Assembly (NCBI GenBank): GCA_028386065.3
Contig: JAKUCV010003285.1
Span: forward strand, 14,758 to 78,757
DNA: 64,000 nt
Direction of reading: 5' to 3'
From: Turnera subulata
Lineage: Eukaryota > Streptophyta > Magnoliopsida > Malpighiales > Passifloraceae
In this document: positions 22,725 to 33,530 of the stretch, piece by piece
Layout of the letters: each line of letters opens with the position of its first letter
How positions within the stretch are numbered: position 1 is the stretch's first letter
Notes under the pieces: generated by a model
Databases searched by the model: none
What the model was told of the DNA's origin: nothing
Seen by the model: the letters and a program-made list of their open reading frames with translations, nothing else
Translations under genes and position numbers: made by a program

Positions 22725-23090
22725 GGTTTGTTTTGTTCCCCTCAAGGCTTCCTCACATCTGGGTTCCCTCATGTCGAGTTTGTCTCACTCCCCTCAAGGT
22801 TTTCTCTCGTTTAGGTTCCCTCATGTCTGGTTTGTCTCACTCCCCTCAAGGTTCATTCTCATTTGGATTCCCTCATGTTTGGTTTGTCTCACTCCCCTCA
22901 AGGTTCATTCTCATCTATGTTCCCTAATGTCTGGTTTGTCTCACTCCCCTCAAGGTTTCCTCTCATCTAGGTTCCCTTATGTCTGGTTTGTCTCACCCTC
23001 CTCAAGGTTTTCTCTCATCTGGGTTTCCTCATGTCTGGTTTTTGTCACCCCCTCCCCCCCAAGTTTCACTCTCATCTGGTTTCCTCATTT
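22725..23090. repeat. 52-base tandem array
   Basis: Units built around GGTTTGTCTCACTCCCCTCA start at 22,725, 22,777, 22,829, 22,881, 22,933, 22,985 and 23,039; five of the six steps are exactly 52 bases. The second half of the unit reads like TCTCATCTGGGTTCCCTCAT. It directly follows the 80-base array but has a different unit, so the two arose separately. The open frames across it merely reflect the repeats. Confidence 0.9.
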
Positions 23091-23819
23091 CTGGATTCTC
23101 ATCTCATAGTTTGGGCATGCCTAAGGCTCATGTCTCTCGTGTCCCCGGGTTCCCTAGTAGGTTTGAAGGATGTGGGGTGTTTGTGCCCCTTGCCTAGATG
23201 CGGGCACATTATAATCCTAATTCGATTTTCTCAAGATTGGGGCACGATTGCCCCAGCATCATCTAGTCGAGGTGGGGTTTTAGGTGCCCCAAGTTTACAA
23301 TTATCCGGGTGCCCAAATCTGCAAAAAATCTCAAAGAGAGCCGAGTAGATGGGCTCATTGTGCCCCTTGGAAGTTCATTAGTCAAAGTGGGGTATCATGC
23401 CCCTAGAAATTAATCAAAATTGGGCATGGTGCCCCTATTCCTGGGTTACCAGAAAAATAAAGGTTCACAAATTCCATGGGTGATCTCTCAATTAAACATC
23501 ATCTCTTGTTATTTGGGACCCAAAAATATGCATACAAGGATTTTATTTCGGGGAAAAATTTGTTCCGGGGTATAGGGCCCGTGAAAAATCCAGGAAGGAT
23601 TTATATGGGGTAGCGGTCACTTGAGGAAGCCGGCCAGGGCTGGGCGTTCTTTCCGCCATGACTGTCGGTCTTGTTTCGGCTTTAAAACACCTCTTTTCCC
23701 TCTCTCTCCTCTTATTCCACTCAAAACATCCCAAAGCACCCAAACCTCTCAATTCTCTCCTCTCCCATTATCCACCCAAATACTCCAAAACTCTTCCCAA
23801 GCTCTCCTACTCCTCATCT
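23091..23819 (+). promoter_or_regulatory. Presumed promoter and 5' leader of the antisense gene
   Basis: Before the start codon at 23,820 lies a pyrimidine-rich leader (about 23,690-23,815, many CTCTCC/CCCAAA words), typical of plant 5' UTRs. Upstream are TTTATATGGGG near 23,600 and a GCGCACATTA-like stretch near 23,200 with repeated TGCCCC words. A TATA-like site is weak, so the start of transcription is a guess. Confidence 0.35.
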
Positions 23820-26300
23820 ATGGCATCATCATCGCCTAATCTTCCAAAATCGTGGGAAAAATCCATGAAGAAATACCGTCCAAAAACCAATCCGGAGGAG
23901 AATCCGGGTTTGTTGTTGAAATCTCCTATTAGACACATCTCTACTCAACTCCCCAAAGTCCAAGTAAGTGATTTCGACACCAAAAACTCAATAAATTCTC
24001 ATTTTAATAAAATTTGAGTTTATGCCCGTATGGCCCTTAAATTCGAATTTGTGTGATGCATGTTGTGCTTGATTGTTTAGAAATGCTCCTAGGACGTCTA
24101 TAATGCTTCCCCATATGCTTATTTCGTGGATTGAACGCAATAAATCACAAATTTAAGTTTTGTCAATTTGGGGGTTTACGGTTCTTGGTGAAATTTGGAG
24201 GTTCTGGATGATTCGAGTGTCGTTTTGTTGATATGAATGCATATAATCGATGTTGGGTGACTGGGTATTGATGGGCTTGTCCCAATTCTGGTAAATTTTG
24301 AACTTCGTCACGGCGGGTTTTGTGATTTTCTTGTGTTTCGACCCGTAAATAAAACTGTGTTTTGATGCTGAAAAATATGATGTAAGTATGTAATCCCATC
24401 CCATGATGCATGTCTCGATGTATGTGGTCTTGGTTTGGTTTTTTCGAGCCCGAGTTGGCGTGAGCACTGACTTCTTTTGGTATATCTACACAGGATCCCA
24501 ACGATCGGCAACGGAGCCATGCCAGGACCAATACTCGCCCCCTCATCCTTGCAAATATGAAGAAGAATAAGCCCATCCAAGAAATCATCAAGAGAGTTGG
24601 ATTATGAAATTTTCTTCTGCACCTTTTGAGGAGACAAAGTTGACTTGCACATTGTGTCAGCTTTAGGCGAGAGATAGTGGGACACCACCAACACTTTTCA
24701 TTTAGCCTGTAGGGAGATGAAGATGACCCCTTCGGATTTTTCCCATATCACTGGATTGCTTTTTCATGGGTCCCCGGTTGTCTTTGATCAACAGCTGGGC
24801 ATTGAGCGATTCCAGGAGCTAGTGGGCCTTGCTCCTCGGTGGGCACGCCATTGTGAAGTGTATCCCAAGTGGTTACTAGATTCCTTCCTGGAGAGCCGAT
24901 ATCCTGGGATGGTGGAGCAGCAAGCTCGGGGCTTGATCTTGGTGAGCCTGGGAAGGACTCTCTTTGCTTCTGGCAATGACCGGATTCGATGTGATTTGTT
25001 GTCATCACTCGTCGACCTGGATGGACCGAAGATTGACTGGGCTTTGGCGGGCTTCGCGAACGCTTATCGAGAGATGAGCAACTTCTCTCGGGTTACTGCC
25101 AAGTACTTCTGTGGCTTAGCTTTGATCTGGGAGGCATGCTTGTTACCTTGATCTTTGTATCCCATTTAGTTATGCCTGTCTCAATTTTGACTAGATAGCT
25201 CTCATAGGTGTGGGGCCAGGAATATCTCAGATTGTCTGCTCCAGAGCTACCATCTGACAAGGAAGTATGGCTGGTTTCTCTTTGCTGGGGTTCTCAGGAC
25301 CCTAGGATTCGGAGTCATGCTCATGATCAGGAGTGGGCTCGGCATTATGTAGACCGGGTTGCCATGTCGGGCTGGCTATCCTTCCGTCATTATCTTTGTT
25401 TATTCCCTCTGAAACCTCTCAACTGTCTTTTTTTTTTAACTTACCGAATGTTTGATGGCAGATCCAGTTCTCTCCTTTTGCGGCTTATCAGTACAGATTA
25501 ACGGGGAGTGGTCCCCCAGTCTTAGTGATGGATCAATGCTGGTGCTTGATCGGGTACCCTGACATGCTGGTATGGTACCTCGAAGATCGCGTTGGTGCAT
25601 AGACCATGGAGGGGCCATGGATACCGTCTGATCCACCGATCTCCATGCGAGATATCAATGAACGGGGGTGGGGCTACTGAGGATGACTGCTTGGACTGGC
25701 ATGCTAATGACTTGACCAGCTTTGGCGACTACTCCTCCTTCATTAACACATATTTGATGCTGCCTCTGACTGCCCTGGAGGCAGGAAGATCAGTGACTAT
25801 TGCGGTCCCTTCTCAGCAAGCTAGGAAACAAAGAGCAGCAGGTCATCATCTTTTATGTCTGGCCCTGTTCTTCCAGCTTGTGAGGCTGACTATGAGTCCT
25901 TCGTTGATGCCTATAGGCGCTGCTGGGTGCCCTTCACCGAGGACCTCCCACCTGATTTCCCATCTTTCCCAGCTGACATCACCATGATATTTTTCCTAAC
26001 CAATTCCCCAAGTGCTTCATCTTCTCATAATTCTACCGATTTCTCCTATTGGTGACAAGTCCCAGCCTCTGAGGCATCCCGACTCTGGACATTGCTCAGG
26101 AGGACGAAGGTGACTTTGACGGTCCAGGCCATCCAGATACGGGAGTTGACTACTTGTGTTAGGGAGGGTGGATGTTCCCCTCCTGTGCCACTACCTCGGG
26201 ACCCTCGTCCTATTAGACCTTCTGTTCCTCCTACTGCCCCTCAGCCAGTCCCCCATCCTGCTCACCATTCCTCGGGTGATTTCGAGGATACCATTCAGGT
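23820..26300 (+). pseudogene. Plant mobile domain gene, decayed, antisense to Tat element
   Basis: Exon 1 (23,820-23,963, 48 codons starting MASSSPNLPKSWEKS) ends at a good donor AA|GTAAGT. Exon 2 starts after CACAG at 24,494 and runs, in phase, to IIKRVGL. Beyond a one-base frame slip near 24,603 it reads HIVSALGERW-stop-DTTNTFHL, then MKMTPSDFSHITGLLFHG and SPVVFDQQLG (24,717-25,151). The ERWWDTTHTFHF...TPLDF..LTGL pattern is that of plant mobile domain (PMD, aminotransferase-like) proteins. Further blocks follow after probable introns: WGQEYLRLSAPELP (25,209 on), QFSPFAAYQYRLTG and DQCWCLIGYPDMLVWYLE (25,461 on), and a proline-rich tail near 26,150-26,270. Stops (TGA, TAG) and slips make it non-functional. 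Tat-lineage elements are reported to carry antisense genes of this kind between pol and the 3' LTR, which fits the position here. Confidence 0.75.
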
Positions 26301-26310
26301 GCGCACTGAT

Positions 26311-28118
26311 AGCCTCCTGCAAGTATACAGGGTGTTGTAGTACCAATGTCGTCTCACAAGGATCTTTGTTAAGTACTACTTAACTAAGTAATATATGATT
26401 ATCTAGAGAAATAAATAATGTTGAGGATTGATGTTTGAATTGGAAAACAGAAAGCAAATAAAAACAATTAAAATCAATAATATTAAATATCTAGGACTTT
26501 GGAAAATTACTTACCAACATTTCCATGCAATTAAGCTTCGCATAAGCAAACTATGTTCTCTCACCACACAGCTAGCCTATATAAAATCTATGAATTAAAT
26601 CTGAAAATAAACTCTTTTAAAAGAAATTGTAATTCTTTGCTAGATCGATAACCTACTCTCGTAGTGCCGTAAAATCCCTTCCTAATTTATTTCCACTATC
26701 CATTTGCCAATGATAAAATAAACTAAGAGCATTAAGAAATTTACCTACTTAATCTCCAATAAAAAGCACACCTCTCTCGAGGTCGGTTTTTATAGCCCGA
26801 TTAATGTTTTTCTATAGGCAAACGACGCTATCACTTAGCGTTTCCCTATTATGGAATTATACTAAACGATGGCCAGTCAATTAACATAGTCACTTAGCAT
26901 TTCCCTATTATGGAATTATACTAAACGATGGCCAGTCAATTAACATAGTGAAGTTTCATTACTGGATTAAAAGAGAATAAATTTAGAAATAAAACTATAT
27001 TAAATGTGGATGGAAACATTATTAAGTTCAACCGCCTAATCTTAGACAAGAATTCTAGCAAGACATAGTGTTAAAGAAAATAATAAGAACTTGAAAATAA
27101 TTCATCATGATTAATTCAAGGAATAAACTTATAAGAAAGTGGAGGCAACTTTGAACCAAAAGAGACAAATCTCCAAGCTAAGAATCTTCCAAAAAGCTAA
27201 AGTTAAAATGCTAGAATTTACAAGGGAAAAGAAAAGTACAAATTCCTAAGCTAATTTGTGTCTTTTGCCGAATGAGCTGATGTTCTCTTTTGCTTGATGT
27301 GCCTTGGCTTTTGTAGTGAAGGGAGGAGAAGGATTTGTAGCTGGAAGTGCCAATACATGGCGCCAAAAATGGAGCATGTGTGGCCACTTTCATGGCGCCA
27401 AAAATAGGTTGGGAGGACTTCTTCATGCGCCAAAATAAGAGGCCACTTCCTGTGATTGTTGCATGCAAAGTTAGTTTCCTAACTTCATGCAAGTGGAGCC
27501 ACATGTGCAAAGACCAAGAGTTGAATGATGTAAGCAAAATTCAAATGGAGGGTGTATGGATGGATGGTTCACATGAATGGTTTCCCACTCCTTCTCTTCT
27601 TCTTTTCTTTGATGCTCCCACATGCGTGCAAAAAATTAATCCACGCCTCCTGCTCTTCTGCCCTCGTTTTGCAAGGGATAAGTGGTCAAGTGGACCACTT
27701 CTTCTTCCTAAATAAGTACATGGATGCATCTAAAATTAGTAGAGAGTAGTACACTTGTGTAACCACCCAAACCACCTCCAAATTTACCATGTGGACCACC
27801 AGAATCTTTAGAATAATTTTTAGATCATTTCTGGAAATTCTGGACAAAAATTTTAAGGATTAATCTGGGCTTTCCACTTGGCCATGGACTGCCCATGCTG
27901 GAACGGGCTACATGGGCTGCTTGTGTTGGAATTGTGCTACTAGCTCAAATTTCATTTTTTAGTCCTTATTTCTGCACAAAAGCACAAAGACACTCGGACA
28001 AAAGGGATTATTTAAATAAATTAAGTTAAATGCAAGAAATTAAATTAAATAAATAATATTTACAAGTCAAAAACCGTAAAAAGGACCCGAAAATGAGTGT
28101 AAAATGTACACTCATGAC
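26311..28118 (-). mobile_element. LTR of another gypsy element (probable solo LTR)
   Basis: About 1.8 kb starting TGATAGCC and ending ...GTACACTCA, so TG...CA ends exist on the minus strand too (TGAGTGTAC...GGCTATCA). A TATA box TATAAAAA is visible on the minus strand at 26,787-26,794, and the distal part has CTGTATACTTGCAGG, typical of the last bases of Athila/Tat LTRs. No primer site, purine tract or coding sequence adjoins it and no convincing 5-base duplication is seen, so the ends are uncertain. It interrupts the tail of the antisense gene. Confidence 0.5.
26831..26948. repeat. 59-base tandem duplication
   Basis: Two adjacent copies (26,831-26,889 and 26,890-26,948) of a unit starting TCACTTAGC and ending AACATAG differ by a single base (G/A). 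This is a recent local duplication inside the LTR, just upstream of its TATA box in element sense. Confidence 0.95.
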
Positions 28119-29152
28119 GCGCTCGTCCGGTTCGTCAGCCCCGCAACAAGAAGAGACAGTCTTGATTTGATGCATGTATGCCCTATATTCTAGATGTATG
28201 CACTTTGACGGATTTACTCTTTCTTTTATATGCATGTATGCATGTTTATTTTCTCTTTGTGCGGAGTGCAACCATGTATGCAATTTTTGAGAATAACCGA
28301 GTCGTATGTTGTGGATGTCAAGTTGGCTGGGGTATCAGTTCGATGGGTTTCCACAAGGTCTTGAATTCCCCATTCTCATTCATTGGATGAATCGGGAGAG
28401 GTTATTCTGGGCAACTTCCTTATTGACAATGAGCATGATCCTAAGTTTCCCCAAACACTATTAGCCTTAACTTTTGCTTAGGCCACCCTTTCGGGTTTTC
28501 AACCTAGCGGACTGATTCCCCCTCTCTTTTCTTTCTCTTGTTCTTTCATTTTTCGCTTCTCTTAGGAAGCGCGATAATAGGTTATCTAGCCAGATGGTGC
28601 GGAGCTCATACCTTCCATGCTTATGGCAATATCTTCGGAAGACAACCCGGTTTTGATCCCTTTTCCCTTTTGCTTACAAAGGAACACCTTGGAAAGTTCC
28701 ACAGACAACGTTTTAAGTGACTAAAGACTCTCCCAGACAAGCACAACACAAATTCGAACCATACCATACCCCTTTATTAATTTAGCTTAGGAACCAATGA
28801 TTATTTAGACCGAGCTCATTATGGAGTTGCCTATGTAGCAGTATAGAGAGGACGTTTGGTGCTCATGGGTCAAGACCATCCTAAAAAGTGTTTTCCTAGA
28901 AGTTTTAATTGGCACATTGGTTGTGAAGTCACAAAATCCCCCCTTTTTCTTTTATTTTTTTATTTTTTTTGTTTTTTGTTTTTTTTTTGGGTGACTTCAC
29001 AAGCCAGGCTTTGGAATATAACTAAAACACATAGGAATCTAAGATAAATTCGATTTACTGGATCAGGTCTTCGTAGTTCACCTTATGATTCCCAAACTAA
29101 ATTATTTTGGTAAGATTCAAAACACCATACTCATAGATATAAGGATGGGGGT
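28119..29152. other. Non-coding remainder, possibly Tat internal DNA
   Basis: No protein family is recognised on either strand. TGCATGTATGCA-like words recur near 28,160-28,280 and there is a T-rich tract at 28,940-28,990. The stretch continues on the far side of the Athila element (after 40,825), as the target duplication shows. Confidence 0.35.
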
Positions 29153-30981
29153 TGATAACATCTAAGTGTTAGTGTTTTTATGATGGTTTTGAATATCTTT
29201 TACTATGTATTCTTGATCGATTATGTATATAATCATTATATTATTGTGTGTTTTTATGATGGTTTTGAATAGCTTTTACTTCAATTTTGTTGATTAAGTG
29301 TTTTTATCAGGAATTTATCATTTTTATTGAAGAATAGAAGCTTTTTAGCCAAGTTTGGAAACCAGGCCCAATTTAGGAAACTTTCTGCAGTGAGTACAAC
29401 CGACTATTTTGATGATTTCGGGAGTTCTGGGCATCAAAATTAAGTGAGACCAATTGGAGACAAAACTAGACTTCAGGAGATTTCTATAGATTAAATTTCA
29501 TAATTTTTGGACGAGTCTAAAAGGAGCAGTAATTATTTTAATCCAGCCCAGGATGCAGATTTTTCTGTGCCGACCTAGGGCCAGTGTTTCGGCGATATCT
29601 TGAGCTACAGAAGTCTAATTAAAGAGTTTTTTTATGGAAAGAAAGCTGAGAGAATTATCTAGAACTTTTTAGAAGAGCCAACGCCCAGTTCGGACGTCTT
29701 CTAGGAGTTAAGTGGCGTGCAAGTTTCGGGTCAGAAAACAGGCAAAAGTCCAACTTGAAGTGCAAGTCAAGGAATTCAATTACCATTCATAGAAGGAGAG
29801 CCCCACCGACTTCTAGCAGCTAAAGATAGTATAAAAGGATCCCCTAGGTCGACATATTGAGGAGTCAGAAGTCAGAGGGCGAAGCTCTGCCGAATTGGTT
29901 AGTTATTAGGTCACACTAACTAGTAGGGTTTTCACTCTTTTGGATCCTCAAGGTGGTGCCGAATTCCTTATCCAATTTCAAAGGTTATTCCCCACAACAA
30001 TTCAAATTTTTTCCAGCAAGATTTGAAGGTTTAAAGTCACACAATCACCAGTCCAATTGCAGCAGAAATTGTCATCAGAGAAGCACAAGTCGACGCCATC
30101 ATCACCAACACCAATCGGCTACCCGACTTCACTGCTCTCTCTTTTATTCGATTTTCTTTCTGTTTAATTGTTTACTTGATGAATTCTTGTGAGATATTTA
30201 TGATTGACTATTTTATTTTGTTGAACTAATTCTCTAATCTAGGATTAGGGATGTAGCCAATTACTTCTATGGTTTTATTATATATGGTTTGATGTTTATT
30301 CAATTGATTGTGTTGATTGTTCAATCTATGTGTGCCGAATTTTATTATCTACTTTGGATTGGTTTTTATTGATTGCAACATGCGAGAGCTGCGTGATTTA
30401 TATGATGATACCTAGAAGAACATAGATTGATTGATGCTAAAATATGCGAGATTCTTAGGGTTTGATTGATCGTTTTGTGCTTAATGAGTTTAGTATTGAT
30501 GCTAGGCTATGTGAGAGCTAGGTAGTAATCTTTGCTGAATATTTGACTCAACATGCGAGAGCTGAGGATTAAGACATTAGAAACAATTACCCACAATCAC
30601 ACATAAACAGGAGAAATCGACATCCATGAATAATAAACCTAGATAGTAATTGTGTGAATCCCGATTAGATTGCTTTAGATATTGATAGAACTTCACTTTA
30701 GATTAAGTCTGCGATTTTATTTCTTTTCCTTCTAGCCTAGTCGACATCACCCTGCACCATCTTTTAATTGATTTGCCTAGATAATCGTAAGTTGTGACAT
30801 TAGGTAGTACTTATTTCCCTTGTTCCGTGGATCGACCTTGATTAGACTACTACACTACATAGTACACTGTGCACTTGCAGTTAACAATCGTTGTGCTTAC
30901 TCGTGAGTTATTTGTGCGTCGTGTTGTGAATTGATCAAGAATTATAAATTTGAAAAAGTCACGCGTAAATAAAACGCATCA
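29153..30981 (+). repeat. 5' LTR of the complete Athila-type element
   Basis: TG...CA ends. A TATA box TATAAAAG lies at 29,830-29,837, giving a U3 of about 700 bases. Downstream there is an open frame of 79 codons (29,953-30,192) that is also open in the other LTR. An internal phrase GTTTTTATGATGGTTTTGAA occurs twice (about 29,174 and 29,250); the 3' LTR has a different sequence at the second place. Confidence 0.9.
29830..29837 (+). promoter_or_regulatory. LTR TATA box
   Basis: TATAAAAG, conserved at 39,650-39,657 in the 3' LTR. It is the likely RNA polymerase II start for the genomic RNA. Confidence 0.7.
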
Positions 30982-30989
30982 AACTTTTC

Positions 30990-31007
30990 TGGCGCTGTTG
31001 CCAGGGA
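30990..31007 (+). other. Primer binding site (Athila type)
   Basis: TGGCGCTGTTGCCAGGGA, eight bases after the LTR end. It matches the TGGCGCCGTTGCCGGGGA primer site described for Athila-like elements (tRNA-Asp) with two changes. The second Athila element in this window has TGGCGCCGTTGCCAGGGA at 53,810-53,827. Confidence 0.85.
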
Positions 31008-31147
31008 ACAAACTGTTTTAATACTATTGAGATTGCAGCTAGATTACTTTAGGTTTTATTTTTTGCATTAGTTTCTTTTTATTTCTTTTTATTTTATTTA
31101 ATCAATTTTTGTTTTTCTTTTTTATATAGTGTTGTCGATTTTGGTTG

Positions 31148-32365
31148 ATGCCCAAGACGAGACGCGGTGCTTCATCGAGTCCAATTCCTGAGATCAATCC
31201 GGAGATCGAGAGAACATTACACAAGCAACTACGCGCGAACAAGCGAATGCAGAAGCAAGTCATAGAGCTTGTGGAGTTTCTTCAAGACACTGAAATAGAG
31301 GAGGAAGCAGAAGTTGTAGCAGATAATTTTGAGACAGTCATCATGGCAGAAGAATGAAACAAGACATTGCGTGACTACGCAACACCGAGTTTGGATATCG
31401 TGCAGTCGAGCATTGCAAGGCCAGCGATCAAAGCCAACAATTTCGAACTGAAGACAACACTCATTCACATGGTGCAACAAGAAAAATTTTGAGGCTTGGA
31501 TAATGAGGACCCGAATCAACATCTACAGACGTTTACAGAGATTTGTGATTTGATCAAGATCAATGGGGCGACTGATGATGCAATCCGACTTCGTTTATTC
31601 CCGTTTTCTTTGCAAGGCAAGGCTAAGAAGTGGTTGAAGTCAGGAGCAGCTGGAACATACAAGACGTGGGAGGAGCTTTCAAAGGCTTTTCTTGCCAAAT
31701 ATTATCCACCTGATAAAGCAGCACGTATCCGGAGCAAGATTACATCATTTACTCAATTCGATGGAGAAAGTTTCTGTGAAGCATGGGAACATTACAAGGA
31801 TCTTATTCAAGGATGCCCACAACATGGATTACCTGAATGGCTTGTAGTTCAATCGTTCTTTAATGGTTTAAATGAGCCTTTGCGCATGAGTTTGGATGCA
31901 GCTTCAGGAGGGGTATTCATGGCGCAAGCACTCGATGTGGCGTATCAGAAGTTGGAGACGATGGCGAGTAATAGTTACCAGAGCTCTTCACTATCAAACA
32001 ACAAGCGAGTAGCTGGATTTCTGGAAGTGGAGACAGTGACAATGCTTAATTCGAAGCTAGATTCTTTGAGTCAGCAGGTGAAATCATGTGTTGCTGCTGT
32101 TATGTCGAGTTTAATTTGTGATAAATGTGCAGATGTTGGACACAATTCAATGAATTGTCCAACCGGAGACGACTTGACGATTGAGAAGATGAATTACATT
32201 CATCAATACCAACAACAACAAGGACCCTACACCAACACATACAATCCAAAATGGAGGAATCATCCTAATTTCTCATGGAGGGAGAGCAACCCGAACCAGC
32301 AAGGCAACTTTCAAAGGAACGATTATGGGCAGAAGAGTTCAAGCATGCAAATTCCGAAGAATTAA
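31148..32365 (+). pseudogene. Athila gag with two in-frame stops
   Basis: One frame of 406 codons interrupted by TGA at 31,355-31,357 and TGA at 31,490-31,492. It contains the retrotransposon gag domain: NEDPNQHLQTFTEICDLIK, LRLFPFSLQGKAKKWLKS, TWEELSKAFLAKYYPP, then FCEAWEHYKDLIQGCP and an AASGG block. A CCHC zinc knuckle CDKCADVGHNSMNCP follows near 32,120-32,162, and a Q/N-rich tail ends the frame. Both stops can come from CGA to TGA changes, the usual result of 5-methylcytosine deamination. Intact Gag would build the particle and bind RNA through the knuckle. The frame continues past the TAA at 32,363 with more gag-pol linker (ALRSGKQLDD near 32,580). Confidence 0.9.
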
Positions 32366-33530
32366 GATATGGATCTTACATCTATGATGAATGCCATAAT
32401 GGAGACTCAACGTATGCAAACAGAGATGATGTAAGGATTCAACAATCGGATGGCGAATATGGAGACTCACTCGAAGATGCTTGAGACGCAACTTGCGCAG
32501 CAAGTAGAGGCGATCATGAGGACACCAGGAAACCTACTGGGACAGCCCACAGTTAATCCGGGAGAGCAAGTCAAGGCTGTAGCACTTAGAAGCGGCAAGC
32601 AATTAGATGATCCCTATCCACCTAAACAAGATGAAGCCGACACCATCATTAAGCAAGAAGAAGAAGATGAGCAACCAAAAGTAGAGAAGTAGTTACCTAA
32701 AAAGGGAGTAGAGGAAAAGAAGCAAGAGCAAGAGAAGTGGATTCCAAGTGGAAGCTAGCGAAGTAAAAAAGAGAGCAATCGAAGGAGATATGGCCTGAAG
32801 TTAAAGCTTATGAACCACCGGTTTCATTCCCTCAGCGACTTCAACAGGGCAAAAAAGACGAACAATTCGGGAGATTTCTTGAAAATTTAAAGAAATTGCA
32901 TATTAATGTTCCATTTACTGAAGTAATTTCTTAAATGCCTGCTTATGCTAAGTTTCTCAAGGAAATTCTTTCCAGGAACGAGACAGTGGCTTTGACAGAG
33001 GAGTGCAGTGCAATCCTGTAGAACAAGCTGCCGCTGAAACTCTGGAAGTTTCTCTATTCCTTGCAATATTGGTTCTATGTGCATTGAGCGAGCTCTATGT
33101 GCTTTGGGAGCCAGTGTTAGTCTTATTCCGTAGCGAATTGCTGAGAGGCTAGACATTGGAGATATGAAGCCGACTACCATCTCTCTTCAGCTTGCGGATC
33201 GATCTGTCAAATATCCAATGGGGATATTGGAGGATATTCCAATTAAGGTTGGGAAGTTCTTTGTACCAGTCGATTTTGAGGTGCTCGACATGGAGATTGA
33301 TTTTCAAATGCCGATTATTCTTGGGAGGCCGTTCTTAGCTACTGCTGGAGCTCAAATTGATGTTCGTGATGGAAAGCTTACTTTAAGGATTGGGAATGAG
33401 AAAATCGAGTTCAATGTCTTCCGTGCTACCGAAGGACCACTTGAAGAAGACAGTTGTTTCCGAGTGGATGACGCTGTGAAAGACGAGAGGCGAAAGGAGG
33501 AGAAGCCGATTAATGACGCACTGACGGACG
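32366..33530 (+). pseudogene. Athila gag-pol linker and protease, inactive
   Basis: The conserved linker phrases PQRLQQGKKDEQFGRFL, LKKLHINVPFTEV, PAYAKFLKEIL and ALTEECSAI appear at 32,830-33,020 in a shifted frame with two stops. The protease then reads SGSFSIPCNIG, RALCALGAS (near 33,090-33,115), TISLQLADRSVKYP and IILGRPFLAT (33,180-33,350). In Athila proteases the active site is CDLGAS; here the aspartate codon is GCT (Ala) at 33,101-33,103. At least two frameshifts lie upstream, and the frame is open again from 33,164. The enzyme would have cut the Gag-Pol polyprotein; this copy cannot. Confidence 0.85.

Noticed and set aside
22723..23109. 128-codon frame rich in SHSPQG repeats
   Set aside because: The 52-base array read in one frame; the unit is not a multiple of three, so the protein repeat changes along the array and there is no start context.
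24153..24591. Minus-strand frames of 90-142 codons
   Set aside because: They overlap the intron and exon 2 of the mobile-domain pseudogene on the other strand and have no known motif.
26300..28130. GCGC-containing flanks as a target duplication for the 1.8-kb LTR
   Set aside because: The flanks (GCGCAC and TGACGCGCT) do not line up with the TG...CA ends at equal distance.
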